Below are positions 20,129 through 28,848 of a DNA stretch of 64,000 nt, in pieces. The position numbers and the translations under genes are program-made. Source of the stretch: Candidatus Thiodiazotropha sp. (ex Codakia rugifera) (GTDB lineage Bacteria > Pseudomonadota > Gammaproteobacteria > Chromatiales > Chromatiaceae); the NCBI GenBank assembly GCA_025656675.1, contig JAHXHN010000003.1, positions 832,433-896,432 of the forward strand, in the 5' to 3' direction. How positions within the stretch are numbered: position 1 is the first letter of the stretch; each line of letters opens with the position of its first letter. The notes below the pieces were generated by a model. That model made no database searches. It had not been told where the DNA came from and saw only the letters and a list, made by a program, of their open reading frames with translations.

Positions 20129-20701
20129 ATGTTGGCCTGCTTGGCGTATTTGTTATGTGTGGGTGCTATTCGAACTATGTTGGCCTATTACACATTTGAG
20201 GGTTCTATAGATAGAATTGGCGATGACGCTGGTGCGGTCGCGAACGCTGGCTTATCAATCAACGACCCAATCTGTTATGTCTTTCTGATCGATCGTGAAC
20301 GACCAGGTACACGCGTGATAAAAGATGGCTCTATCTTTACCTACAACGATGACATGAATAGAGCTTATTTCTTCACCGATCTAATAAGCGGCAGTATGAT
20401 TCACGAAGTGGACGGAGGCTGTTTCAATGGCCCCACCTCAATTGTTAGGTTCAATCGGGGATTTGAATCAAACAGCCGTTTTGATCTGTTAACAGGCTCC
20501 AGTGATCATTTTATCAATATTTGGGGCACGTCTATGAGCAAATGGGGGATTGGTACGCCATTAAAGGCTATAGAGGGTGCTTATGATGAACATAAAAACT
20601 CATCCATTTACTTATCAAACCTGTCACTCACTTCAATCTCTGATATCAATTTAGAACCCGGGAAGCGTTTATCACAACATGGAGGATTAAATTCATCGTG
20701 A
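20129..20701 (+). CDS. Probable exported protein of unknown function, 190 aa
   Basis: A hydrophobic N-terminus (LACLAYLLCVGAIRTMLAYY) could be a signal peptide, although the start codon is not well supported by a ribosome-binding site. The body (FEGSIDRIGDDAG, YVFLIDRERPG, DGSIFTYNDD, YFFTDLISGS) reads like the beta-rich body of PEP-CTERM-class exported proteins, but no PEP-CTERM anchor is visible and the C-terminus ends in a polar stretch, so it may be truncated. No function is offered. Alternative: a decayed gene that still happens to be open. Confidence 0.5.
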   Translation: MLACLAYLLCVGAIRTMLAYYTFEGSIDRIGDDAGAVANAGLSINDPICYVFLIDRERPGTRVIKDGSIFTYNDDMNRAYFFTDLISGSMIHEVDGGCFNGPTSIVRFNRGFESNSRFDLLTGSSDHFINIWGTSMSKWGIGTPLKAIEGAYDEHKNSSIYLSNLSLTSISDINLEPGKRLSQHGGLNSS

Positions 20702-20917
20702 TTAGACAGCCACCCACAAAGAAGGCATAGATAAAATAAATGAGATCCTGATGCTTTCCACATACCAAGTATGCTTGTGCCTTTTTTACAAGTACAGAAC
20801 CCATTATGAGAATGGCATGTTTTCTTAAATTGATCCTTGTTATTGAGCAGTAGTTGGACAAAGTTCTATACTACAAAACAGCATAAACATGTTTGTTTAT
20901 ACAAGGAGATGAGTGTT

Positions 20918-21169
20918 ATGGATAACATCAAAAAATATGATATTGACCTAGCAATCATTAATCAAGCTGATCAGTGTAAAGCATGCCACCGCTGCCTCAC
21001 TGATCCTGCATACAAGCTTTGCAAAATCGATTATGTCACCGCCGATGGCGCCCTGCTGTTTGTCTTTAATGACCAGTGTAAAGACTGCGGATATCAAATC
21101 TCTTTCGGTGGAGGAACAGTCTGCAGTTGCCCCGTTCGCAAAGAGATTATGAATCGATACAATCGCTAA
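20918..21169 (+). CDS. Small cysteine-rich protein, 83 aa
   Basis: The start at 20918 is chosen because AAGGAG (20903-20908) lies 9 nt upstream; an ATG directly touching that site at 20909 is too close. The protein has eight cysteines in the pattern CxxCHxC (residues about 20-25), KLC, CxxC and CSC, enough for two metal sites, either zinc ribbons or Fe-S clusters. Not a recognised family. It could be a small redox or nucleic-acid-binding protein. It stands alone in the sparse region after tRNA-Asn. Confidence 0.65.
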   Translation: MDNIKKYDIDLAIINQADQCKACHRCLTDPAYKLCKIDYVTADGALLFVFNDQCKDCGYQISFGGGTVCSCPVRKEIMNRYNR

Positions 21170-21511
21170 GGAGCATCACATGATCGCATAACAGACCTGG
21201 ATCCTCCGGCAATACACTTTTTCACACCAAATATCGAGCATGAGAGCGTGCTTTTAGCCGCTCACATAGAGCTAGCGCATAAACCAAACATACGCCATTC
21301 CAAAACACCTGAGACTATCTGATAACAGTTACTTATAGCTGGAAAAACCATAAGAATAATTTTTATCTGAAACTACCATCCCCAGGAGCAACTAATTTAT
21401 ATAATTAGACTATGATTTCGGAAGGGAGGTGTTTTGCAAGACTGTGGGGGCCAGATACCACAATGAATCAGCCATCCCTTGCTCAAAAACCTTATTCATT
21501 GAGGTGTCTTC
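21170..21511. other. Non-coding stretch before the first small paralog
   Basis: No gene recognised. A GGGAGGTG at about 21424 is not followed by a usable frame. The promoter of the gene at 21512 is presumably here. Confidence 0.3.
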
Positions 21512-21763
21512 ATGTCAGATGACAAACGTTTAGGATTAGGACCAATTCCTATTTCACCTGAAAATTACATCAACGAAAAACAGGTCGAAGGGATGTTAAT
21601 CCTAAAAAAGTTTGGCTGGAAGCTGGTATGCATAAGAAGACCGTTTAGGGGAGACACAAGAATGCTCCTGAAAAATGGCCATGAACATGCGGTTGGTATC
21701 CTGGGAGAGGACGGCATACTTAGAATTCATCCCGAAATCAGAATACGACAGTCTCGCGGTTGA
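21512..21763 (+). CDS. Small conserved hypothetical protein, copy 1 (83 aa)
   Basis: A GAGGTG ribosome-binding site precedes the ATG. The protein is about two-thirds identical to the one at 22112-22375 (shared YINE-QV-GM-ILKKFGWKLVC, LLKN-HE, LGEDGILRI-P-IRIRQ). No membrane segment; basic and compact. The core KKFGWKLVC.RRP and LGEDGIL could form a small beta-rich fold. Function not known. The pair points to a tandem duplication with retained coding constraint: differences are mostly conservative, such as I/V, D/E and K/R. Confidence 0.75.
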   Translation: MSDDKRLGLGPIPISPENYINEKQVEGMLILKKFGWKLVCIRRPFRGDTRMLLKNGHEHAVGILGEDGILRIHPEIRIRQSRG

Positions 21764-22111
21764 TCATCAATTCATACAGCACAATATTTTGTGTTGTTTC
21801 ACCCTTACCATTTCACTGATCCAAAAGGCTGAATTTTTACGGTTTCCCGCAAATAACCAAGGGATTTCACTCATGGACCCAGCGGGATACCTGGCTTAGA
21901 CTTGAGTGAGGTATTGGAGTGAGATGAATAACTATACTGACATAGTAAGACACTCAGTATCTGCCCATTAGGTCCATTGATCGGCTGGTTTCTGTAAATT
22001 AGCAGCGTGTACTACTCGGGGAATTCATTTTTTTCGCAAGCAATAGATAAAATAATAAGCCTACTTGTGATTTCTTTCTCCGATTGCTGATCCATTTTTA
22101 GGAAAACGATT
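21764..22111. other. Spacer between the two small paralogs
   Basis: No gene recognised. A 74-codon frame overlapping the first paralog (21675-21899) is in another frame and unsupported. Confidence 0.3.
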
Positions 22112-22375
22112 ATGCCTGAAGAAAAAAGATTTGGGATGAATGCCATTCCTACCGCACCCGAATTATACATCAACGAAAGACAGGTCGATGGAATGACTAT
22201 ATTGAAGAAATTCGGCTGGAAGCTGGTGTGCGTCCGAAGACCGACAATAGGTGAGGCGATAACCCTCCTGAAAAACAGCCATGAAAAGTCAGTTGGGGTG
22301 TTAGGGGAAGACGGCATTCTTAGAATTCAGCCAGATATTAGAATACGACAACCTCTGGAAGCTGGCTTTGTCTAG
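22112..22375 (+). CDS. Small conserved hypothetical protein, copy 2 (87 aa)
   Basis: Paralog of the protein at 21512-21763 with an AGGA ribosome-binding site before the ATG. It ends with four or five extra residues (LEAGFV). The tandem arrangement, separate upstream regions of about 350 bp and conservative differences suggest an old duplication kept under selection, not recent drift. No function is recognised. Confidence 0.75.
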   Translation: MPEEKRFGMNAIPTAPELYINERQVDGMTILKKFGWKLVCVRRPTIGEAITLLKNSHEKSVGVLGEDGILRIQPDIRIRQPLEAGFV

Positions 22376-22935
22376 CACACCCGCTCATTCATAGGATTAT
22401 CCAAAATCTGATTTTAGCAATTGCGTAAAAGACAGCACTCGTCTCAGACTGGTCATGATCCATAGACCAGTTCTGAAGCATCGTAGTTAATTGTACGGCA
22501 AATATCGCTTTCACAATAAGACCAGATGACAAGCACCCCAGTATTCCACTCAAAAAACTAAGGTTTCATAAACCATCCGGCTCGCTGAATTGCAGTCTGA
22601 GCTGGTTTGTATCTTTACGCAGGCAGTCCAACACAGGTTTTATGTGCTTGAACAAGAATATGTCGCCTACACATTTTCACAGTTCATCCAATCATTTCAG
22701 CTTTTTATCCTTGAAACAGACAGAGACTTTCGTCACAGAGATATCCCTGGAACAGATGGAAAATCATGGCTGGCAGGATTGAGCGGTCAAATATAGATAC
22801 TTCTGGATAATCAACACGATATGATACCAGGATGGCGCTTACTTTCAGAGATTGAGTTAAGCGGCATGATTGACATGACACAGTAACAAAAAAATGTTGA
22901 TATACCCTGTCTTAGATTGAGGTAAGCATAAAAGT
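22376..22935. other. Gene-free stretch before the Mbx-like operon
   Basis: A 68-codon frame at 22590-22796 has no ribosome-binding site and is not believed. A GAGG about 12 nt before 22936 probably serves the first operon gene. The operon promoter must lie here; TTGACA occurs near 22870 but no well-spaced -10 box was found. Confidence 0.35.
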
Positions 22936-23463
22936 ATGGCAACGAAATCAGAAACAGAAGAAGGCTCGGGCCTGGCTAATGGCCTGTTCCTATTTGTTGT
23001 TCTTCTCCTATTCTGGATGCTTCTGACGGGCAGCCTGGACCCTAGTGAAATCATTACAGGTGCTGTCGTAGCACTGGTCGTCACTTTGACCAGCCGCCCT
23101 CACCTCGCTATCTACTCGGGACTGCGCCTCACTCCGAAGGCCATTCTTCCCATAATCAACTATCTTGGCGTCTTCTTTTGGGAACTGATACTTGCCAATA
23201 TCGATATGGCAAGGCGGGTACTTTCTCCCTCTTTGCCACTGCGTCCTGCCGTCGTTGAAGTCAGAACCGATTTACGTTCCCCACTTGGCCGATTGGCCCT
23301 GGCCAACAGTATTACACTGACCCCGGGCACACTGACTGTCGATGTTCAGGACCAGACACTCCTGGTCCATTGGGTCGACACCCCACCCGACATTGATATT
23401 GAAAATGCCACCCGCAAAATCACAACCAAGTTTGAACGGCATCTGAAAGGCTTTCTGAAATGA
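22936..23463 (+). CDS. mbxA: Mbx/Mbs-type complex subunit A (MrpE/MnhE family)
   Basis: A 175-aa membrane protein with two or three N-terminal helices (about residues 15-60 and 75-95) and a hydrophilic C-terminal domain, as in MrpE/MnhE. Family residues: SLDPSEIITG, the aromatic stretch before LANIDMARRVL, and the C-terminal pattern ANSITLTPGTLTVDV. In Mrp antiporters and Mrp-containing respiratory complexes MrpE sits at the edge of the sodium-translocating module. First gene of the operon; its stop overlaps the next start by 4 nt (ATGA), as do most neighbours. Confidence 0.92.
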   Translation: MATKSETEEGSGLANGLFLFVVLLLFWMLLTGSLDPSEIITGAVVALVVTLTSRPHLAIYSGLRLTPKAILPIINYLGVFFWELILANIDMARRVLSPSLPLRPAVVEVRTDLRSPLGRLALANSITLTPGTLTVDVQDQTLLVHWVDTPPDIDIENATRKITTKFERHLKGFLK

Positions 23464-23726
23464 CATTGACCCTGATGGAAACAGTCGCCTTGGCAATACT
23501 AGGCAGCGCAATCGTATTGAGTCTGTTGCGATTACTGCTCGGCCCAACCGCACCCGACCGTGTTGTAGCGGCTGATACGCTGGCAGTGATCACCACTTCC
23601 GGATTGGTGGTATTGGCAGCCCTGTTGGCAAGCCCCCTCTATCTGGATGTAGCGCTGATATACGGCACTCTGGCCTTTGTCGGTGTTGTCGCCATCGCTC
23701 GAGCCATTGAGGGCAATGGCTCATGA
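23460..23726 (+). CDS. mbxB: Mbx/Mbs-type complex subunit B (MrpF/MnhF family)
   Basis: An 88-aa protein with three membrane helices. The LLLGPTAPDRVVAADTLAV motif is the hallmark of MrpF/MnhF. It overlaps both neighbours by 4 nt. In the Mrp module it forms a small three-helix bundle with MrpE and MrpG thought to make part of the sodium path. Confidence 0.93.
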   Translation: MTLTLMETVALAILGSAIVLSLLRLLLGPTAPDRVVAADTLAVITTSGLVVLAALLASPLYLDVALIYGTLAFVGVVAIARAIEGNGS

Positions 23727-24043
23727 GAATACTGGCGGATATATTTCTACTCATCGGCGCAACTTTCACCCTGTTCGGATCGATAGGGCTGATACGTATG
23801 CCGGATGTCTACAACCGAATCCAGGCTGGCACCAAGGCTGTCACCCTTGGCTCGCTCTCTCTGCTAATCGGTATTGGCCTGCTCTATCCGCAGTGGTGGC
23901 CAAAGCTATTGATCATTGGCCTACTGATTTTAATCACCAACCCCCTGGGCTCATCCACCATAGCCAGGGCCCTGCTGAAATCGGGTGTACAGCCATGGAA
24001 AAAGGCCGAAGCCAAAACCTCAGAGGATAATAGCAATGGGTGA
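23723..24043 (+). CDS. mbxC: Mbx/Mbs-type complex subunit C (MrpG/MnhG family)
   Basis: A 106-aa protein with three helices and the MrpG signature GLIRMPDVYNRIQAGTKAVTLGS. It overlaps the genes on both sides. Normal length for the family. Placement directly after MrpE and MrpF is the order found in the Mbh/Mbx/Mbs operons of Thermococcales. Confidence 0.93.
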   Translation: MRILADIFLLIGATFTLFGSIGLIRMPDVYNRIQAGTKAVTLGSLSLLIGIGLLYPQWWPKLLIIGLLILITNPLGSSTIARALLKSGVQPWKKAEAKTSEDNSNG

Positions 24044-24347
24044 ACTGGAAATCTGGATTGCCCTATTGCTGGGATTGATGATGCTGAGTGCGGCGATATT
24101 GGTGCTGCTGGTCAAGAATCATATTGCAGCCGTAGCTGCAGCCTCTGTTGTCTCTCTTGGGCTCGCCCTGCTGTTTGTACTGATGAGGGCACCTGATGTG
24201 GCCATGACTGAAGCTGCTGTTGGCGCCGGTCTAAGCAGTTTGATTCTCGCGCTTGCAGTAAAACGACTGGGCCTCTGGCGAATTGAGGGAAAAATAACCC
24301 GTTCCAGCCTTTTAGCGACTAACACCAGGAGGGAGAAGGATGCGTAA
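24036..24347 (+). CDS. mbxD: Mbx/Mbs-type complex subunit D (DUF4040, MbhD-like)
   Basis: The start is taken at ATG 24036, which overlaps the previous stop by 8 nt and leaves a clean membrane protein of 103 aa; a longer frame from 23985 would add a non-hydrophobic extension inside mbxC. Three helices. The motif FVLMRAPDVAMTEAAVGAGLSS is the MbhD/DUF4040 signature, homologous to the part of MrpA that follows its NuoL-like core. In Mrp antiporters this piece is fused to MrpA; its separate state is typical of the hydrogenase-like complexes. Confidence 0.92.
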   Translation: MGELEIWIALLLGLMMLSAAILVLLVKNHIAAVAAASVVSLGLALLFVLMRAPDVAMTEAAVGAGLSSLILALAVKRLGLWRIEGKITRSSLLATNTRREKDA

Positions 24348-25026
24348 CCTAACCGGCCTGCTGTTTGCCGGTGGCCTTGGCTTCATGTTGTTGTCGATCG
24401 CGATCAATCTCGATTTCGGTACACCGACAATGCTGATAGGCGGTGCCATCCAATCCAAGGCATTACAAGAAACAGGGGCGACCAATATTGTCACCTCAGT
24501 GGTGTTGGGTTATCGCGGAATCGATACCCTGGGAGAACTCTCCATCCTGTTTGCTGCAGCGGCCTCTGCAGGATTGATACTGGGCCGTCGACACACCACT
24601 GCAGGCACTCAGACTGCAGGAGGTTTCGTGTTGCGGCATGGTGGATCCATGCTCTTCCCCCTATTGATGACCATTGGTTTCTACATCATTTTTCATGGCC
24701 ACTTGTCGCCTGGTGGTGGCTTTCAGGGTGGCGTCATTTTGGCAGCTGCCTTCTTTCTGCCTCTGCTGGCGCGTCCTGGCGCACAATTGCATCACGGCAC
24801 CTTGAGTCTGATCGAGGGTTTTGCCGGAGCCAGCTTTGTCCTGATCGGACTGATCGCCCTGCAACAAGGCAAAGCCTTTCTGCAGCCCATGTTGATTCAG
24901 GACACATTAGGGGTATTGCTTTCAGCAGGTACCCTGCCATTACTCTATTTGGCGGTAGGTTTGAAGGTAGGCGCGGAACTGGCAAGTCTGCTATCCCATC
25001 TTGCTCAGACGGAGTCGGATGTATGA
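24340..25026 (+). CDS. mbxF: Mbx/Mbs-type complex subunit F (MbhE-like + MrpB domains)
   Basis: A 228-aa membrane protein. The N-terminal part (about 1-90, ETGATNIVTSVVLGYRGIDTLGE) matches the MbhE/MrpA C-terminal segment. The rest (about 95-228, RHGGSMLFPLLMTIGFYIIFHGHLSPGGGFQGG) is MrpB. The E and B modules are therefore in one polypeptide, which fits the absence of a separate E gene in Mbx operons. The HGHLSPGGGFQGG loop is the most conserved part of MrpB. It overlaps the next gene by 4 nt. Confidence 0.9.
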   Translation: MRNLTGLLFAGGLGFMLLSIAINLDFGTPTMLIGGAIQSKALQETGATNIVTSVVLGYRGIDTLGELSILFAAAASAGLILGRRHTTAGTQTAGGFVLRHGGSMLFPLLMTIGFYIIFHGHLSPGGGFQGGVILAAAFFLPLLARPGAQLHHGTLSLIEGFAGASFVLIGLIALQQGKAFLQPMLIQDTLGVLLSAGTLPLLYLAVGLKVGAELASLLSHLAQTESDV

Positions 25027-25502
25027 TCCCAGACCTTACGCTTGAACTGATCCTCTACAGCACAGCTTTGGGGCTGGTCTCTATCGGTTTGGCCGGTTTA
25101 GTGCTATCCCGCCACTCGTTTCGAAGGGTGCTTGCACTGGTGATTGCTGAAGCGGGTGCCAATCTGATGCTGGTATTGGCTGGCTATCGCTGGGATGCAG
25201 TGGCTCCGATCGTGACTACGTTAGGTAAACAGCCGCAAATGGTCGATCCTGTACCTCAGGCCATGGTACTCACAGCCATTGTTATCGGTGTGGGCATTCA
25301 GGCATTGGCTGTCAGTATCCTGATCCGCATCCACCAACGCTACCACACCCTTGATCGTAACGAGATGGCTGAATTGATGGATGCTGAGATCGCAGCCACA
25401 GCAGGTACGGCACGTGATGTCAGTCAGGAATCACCGCTGGGTGAACGTCCGATACCACCCATCACGGGTAGCGCGGTTCAAGCACGTGGAGGCAGGTCAT
25501 GA
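25023..25502 (+). CDS. mbxG: Mbx/Mbs-type complex subunit G (MrpC/NuoK family)
   Basis: A 159-aa protein with three helices in the first 105 residues (LGLVSIGLAGLVLSRHSFRRVLALVIAEAGANLML and VPQAMVLTAIVIGVGIQALAVSI), the MrpC/NuoK pattern with the conserved membrane Glu. A soluble C-terminal tail of about 45 residues is longer than in many MrpC proteins. It overlaps both neighbours by 4 nt. Confidence 0.92.
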   Translation: MIPDLTLELILYSTALGLVSIGLAGLVLSRHSFRRVLALVIAEAGANLMLVLAGYRWDAVAPIVTTLGKQPQMVDPVPQAMVLTAIVIGVGIQALAVSILIRIHQRYHTLDRNEMAELMDAEIAATAGTARDVSQESPLGERPIPPITGSAVQARGGRS

Positions 25503-26974
25503 ATGAGCACCTGATGCTGACCATTGCGCTGCCGCTACTGGGTGCATTTCTCCTGCCGATCATCATGCGCAGCAGCCTGGCAATGGGCGTGTGGATCGGT
25601 CCTGCCATTCTTGGCTATGGTTGCTGGATATTGGGCAATCTGTGGCTGCATGGAAATGGGCAACCCTTCTCGATTGCCATCGGCGGATTTGCACCGCCGA
25701 TAGGCATCAACCTCTATGTGGATGCAATGGCCCTCCTGTTCGCCTTTGCCACCCAGCTGTTGGGCCTCATCTTCTGGCCCTTCAGGCTTGACCAGGACAC
25801 ACCCAAACGCCAGGCACTGATGCTGCTGCTTGTCGCCTCTTCCACAGGACTTGCGCTATCCGGCGACCTCTTCAATTTGTATGTCTTCTATGAACTGGTA
25901 GCCGTCTCAACCTTTGGCTTGATAGCCGCCTCTTCGAGTGGTGCTGCCTATGTTGCGACTATTCGCTACCTGATCCTGAGCGGAATCGGTTCGGTATTGA
26001 CACTTTTCGGCATCGCATTGATCTATGCCCAGACAGGCACACTCAATTTAGCGCATCTGGCACAACTTGCACCGGATCAACTCAACAATGACCTGGGCCT
26101 TGCTGCATTCCTCGCCATACTCATCGGTATCGGCGTCAAAGCCGAGCTTTTCCCGGTAAACACTTGGGTACCTGAAGTCTATGCTACTGCGGCTAGCCGC
26201 CTCTCGGCATTTCTTGCCGGACTGGTATCAAAGTTGGCGATGCTGGTTATCCTACGACTGCTGCTACTCATCTTCCATCAGCCCGAAGCCACCCAAGTGA
26301 TCCTGATCCTCGGTATTCTCGGTGTGATCAGTGGCGAGTTTGCAGCCTGGCGCGCCAAGGATATGCGTCGCATGTTGGCCTTTTCTTCAATCGGGCAGCT
26401 GGGTGTCATCTTCATTGCTGTGGCCTTACCTGACGAACGGGGTGTTTTAGCCGTTCTGGCACTCTCTCTTCACCATATGCTGATAAAATCGGGTCTGTTC
26501 ATGCTGGCGGATCACTGGGGAGGCTCTTTAGATCGCCTACGTGGTCTTGCCGCCACTTCACCGCTGGCAGGCGGACTGTTCGTGCTGTTCGCTCTGTCAC
26601 TCGTCGGTATGCCACCGCTCCCCGGTTTCTGGGCCAAGTTCACCCTGATTACAGAACTGGCAGGACAGACCGACCCCCTCTATATGATTGGCCTGTTGGT
26701 GTTTCTTCTCGCTACCGTGATTGAAGCCAGTTATCTGTTTCGGGTGGCAGCTAAAATGTATCAGACAAAACCCACTGAAAATGTTCGTATCAACGCACCT
26801 GATTCAGGTGGTCTGTCATTGACCACCGCCTCCCTGTTCGGTGCAGGACTGATCGCTGTCACGGTGATGGTATCACCCCTTGGTGAAGCGTTGCAGGCGG
26901 TTGCTGCACAGGCACAAGACGTGGATCTTTATATCCAAACCGTCTTACAGCAGCCCCTGGGAGAACGTCAGTGA
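25499..26974 (+). CDS. mbxH: Mbx/Mbs-type complex subunit H (MrpD-like antiporter subunit)
   Basis: A 491-aa protein with about 14 membrane helices of the NuoN/NuoM/MrpD class. Key ion-path residues are present: Glu in VFYELVAVSTFG, Lys and Glu in GVKAELFPVNTWVPEVY, and the SLHHMLIKSGLFMLADH helix. This is the first of two consecutive antiporter-like genes. The doubling of MrpD-like subunits separates Mbx/Mbs complexes from Mbh hydrogenases, which have one. Expected role: sodium or proton translocation driven by electron transfer in the peripheral arm. Confidence 0.93.
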   Translation: MNEHLMLTIALPLLGAFLLPIIMRSSLAMGVWIGPAILGYGCWILGNLWLHGNGQPFSIAIGGFAPPIGINLYVDAMALLFAFATQLLGLIFWPFRLDQDTPKRQALMLLLVASSTGLALSGDLFNLYVFYELVAVSTFGLIAASSSGAAYVATIRYLILSGIGSVLTLFGIALIYAQTGTLNLAHLAQLAPDQLNNDLGLAAFLAILIGIGVKAELFPVNTWVPEVYATAASRLSAFLAGLVSKLAMLVILRLLLLIFHQPEATQVILILGILGVISGEFAAWRAKDMRRMLAFSSIGQLGVIFIAVALPDERGVLAVLALSLHHMLIKSGLFMLADHWGGSLDRLRGLAATSPLAGGLFVLFALSLVGMPPLPGFWAKFTLITELAGQTDPLYMIGLLVFLLATVIEASYLFRVAAKMYQTKPTENVRINAPDSGGLSLTTASLFGAGLIAVTVMVSPLGEALQAVAAQAQDVDLYIQTVLQQPLGERQ

Positions 26975-28848
26975 TTTTGACACCTTTGGATGAACTTCTA
27001 CTCTTTTCCGGTGCCACCCTGCTGGTGGCACTGATACTGGGTCGGGGCCTCGCCGCTGGCTGGATGGTGACCATCCTGTATGGTGGGCAGCTGCTTACGC
27101 TGATAAAAATGGCAGCACTGGGATACAGTGACACCATCATCCACGCCAGCATCAACTTTGAAATCATGGGTCAAAGTCTCTCCTGGCGCTTCGATGCCTT
27201 AAGCTGGTTTTTTGCCCTCATCACTGTGGCATCCGCGTTACTGAGCAGCTGGTTTTCATGCGGTGAATGGGAACGCAGTTTTAAACAGCATGGTGGCAAT
27301 ATCTGGCTGTACCATAGCGCCATGGCACTGAACGTGTTCACCATGTTGATTCTGTTGGCCAGCGGTGACCTACTATCGCTCTTCATTGGTTGGGAGCTGG
27401 TCAGCTGGGCAGGATTTTTACTGATGGCCATGGCCGGTGGTGTCGCCACCCGCGCCGCCATGCGTTATATCACCTATGCCATGGCCGGAGGCATGGCAGT
27501 TTTTGGTGGTATTGCACTGGTCTACGTGGCAGCCGGTTCACTCCAATATGAAGCCATCCTCACCGCTGTAGATCAGATGAGTACGACCCAGCTCTGGATG
27601 CTGGTGGTGATGTTCGGAAGTGGCTTCGGCATCAAGATGGGGCTTCTCCCTTTCCATCTATGGCAGGCGCCGGCCTATGCAGAGACACCAGGCCCTGGTA
27701 GCGCCTTTCTAGGCGCTATCTCGTCACGGATGGGATTGTTCGCAATACTGCTGGTGCTGGTAAAACTGTTCGGTATCGTCAATATCGATAGCCTGAAGAT
27801 ACCTTTTACACTGATCGATGCACGGGATCTGCTCGCCTGGATTGCAGTATTTACCATCATACTCCCCACCTTCACAGCCATGAAGCAGAATGACGCCCGT
27901 CATCTTCTGGCTTGGCACGGTATCGGTCAGGGTGGTTATATGCTGCTGGGAGTGGTCGTCGCCGATGCGATGGGCGGTGCTGGCGGATTACTGCATGTCT
28001 TCAATCATGCAACTTATCAGGCAGCGCTGTTTATGGCGGTCACGGCCGTGATCCATCGTACCGGCACATCGGATCTCAACAAGCTCGGCGGACTTGTCGT
28101 ACGCATGCCGCTCTCTTTCGTGGTGCTACTGGTCGGTATCATCGGCTTGGCCGGTCTACCGCCGATGAACGGTTTTGTCTCAAAGTGGCTGGTTTATCGA
28201 TCGTTACTCAATGAAGGTATGCCCTTGCTGTTCCTTGCAGCCGTCATCGGTACCTTGGGTACCATCCTTTCAGTCTACAAACTGATCCACAATATCTTTC
28301 TGGGACAACTCAGAATCGAACATGAACAGGTAAAAGAGGCTCCCTGGAGCATGATGGTCCCGATGTTGATTCTTGCTGCAATCATCTTCATCACCGGCTT
28401 GTTTCCCGGTATTCCACTGGCCTGGGTGGCTTCGGTTCAGGAAGTGATCGGCTTACCCGTTACTGACTATACCCTGGGTGGCGTCGAGTCGGTCAGTGGC
28501 TCACTCGACATGATCTGGGTGATCGGTGTGCTTTTTGCCGGCTTTGGTATTGGCGCAGTGATCTTCTACTCCGCCGGTCGCAGCAAGCGGGTACACCAGT
28601 TGGATAACTATGCAGGCGGCCACTTTCTCTCCGCCGATGTACGTTATCAGTACAGTGATAATTTCTATGCGGGTCTGATGCATCTTATTGGTGGCTGGTA
28701 CCGGGGTAGTTTCCTCTGGCTGGAGAAGAGCGTTACATCACTGGTCGATTTTATCTCCCTGGTCATGCAGGGCCTCTATCGACGAGCCAATGCTGAATTC
28801 TATCTATTGAGTACAGCACTCTTTGTGATTGCATGGGTGGTGATCTGA
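26971..28848 (+). CDS. mbxH': Mbx/Mbs-type complex subunit H' (second antiporter-like subunit, NuoL/MrpD type)
   Basis: A 625-aa protein starting with GTG in a GTGA overlap with the previous gene. It has the antiporter core (Glu in FIGWELVSWAGFLL, GFGIKMGLLPFHLWQAPAYAE, FNHATYQAALFM, GLAGLPPMNGFVSKW) and a C-terminal extension with extra helices near 530-545 and 605-625, recalling the lateral helix of NuoL. Two antiporter subunits would allow more ions per electron pair than one. TGATG overlap with mbxM. Confidence 0.92.
   Translation: MILTPLDELLLFSGATLLVALILGRGLAAGWMVTILYGGQLLTLIKMAALGYSDTIIHASINFEIMGQSLSWRFDALSWFFALITVASALLSSWFSCGEWERSFKQHGGNIWLYHSAMALNVFTMLILLASGDLLSLFIGWELVSWAGFLLMAMAGGVATRAAMRYITYAMAGGMAVFGGIALVYVAAGSLQYEAILTAVDQMSTTQLWMLVVMFGSGFGIKMGLLPFHLWQAPAYAETPGPGSAFLGAISSRMGLFAILLVLVKLFGIVNIDSLKIPFTLIDARDLLAWIAVFTIILPTFTAMKQNDARHLLAWHGIGQGGYMLLGVVVADAMGGAGGLLHVFNHATYQAALFMAVTAVIHRTGTSDLNKLGGLVVRMPLSFVVLLVGIIGLAGLPPMNGFVSKWLVYRSLLNEGMPLLFLAAVIGTLGTILSVYKLIHNIFLGQLRIEHEQVKEAPWSMMVPMLILAAIIFITGLFPGIPLAWVASVQEVIGLPVTDYTLGGVESVSGSLDMIWVIGVLFAGFGIGAVIFYSAGRSKRVHQLDNYAGGHFLSADVRYQYSDNFYAGLMHLIGGWYRGSFLWLEKSVTSLVDFISLVMQGLYRRANAEFYLLSTALFVIAWVVI

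Noticed and set aside
22590..22796. 68-codon frame before the Mbx-like operon
   Set aside because: No ribosome-binding site, no similarity recognised and atypical composition.
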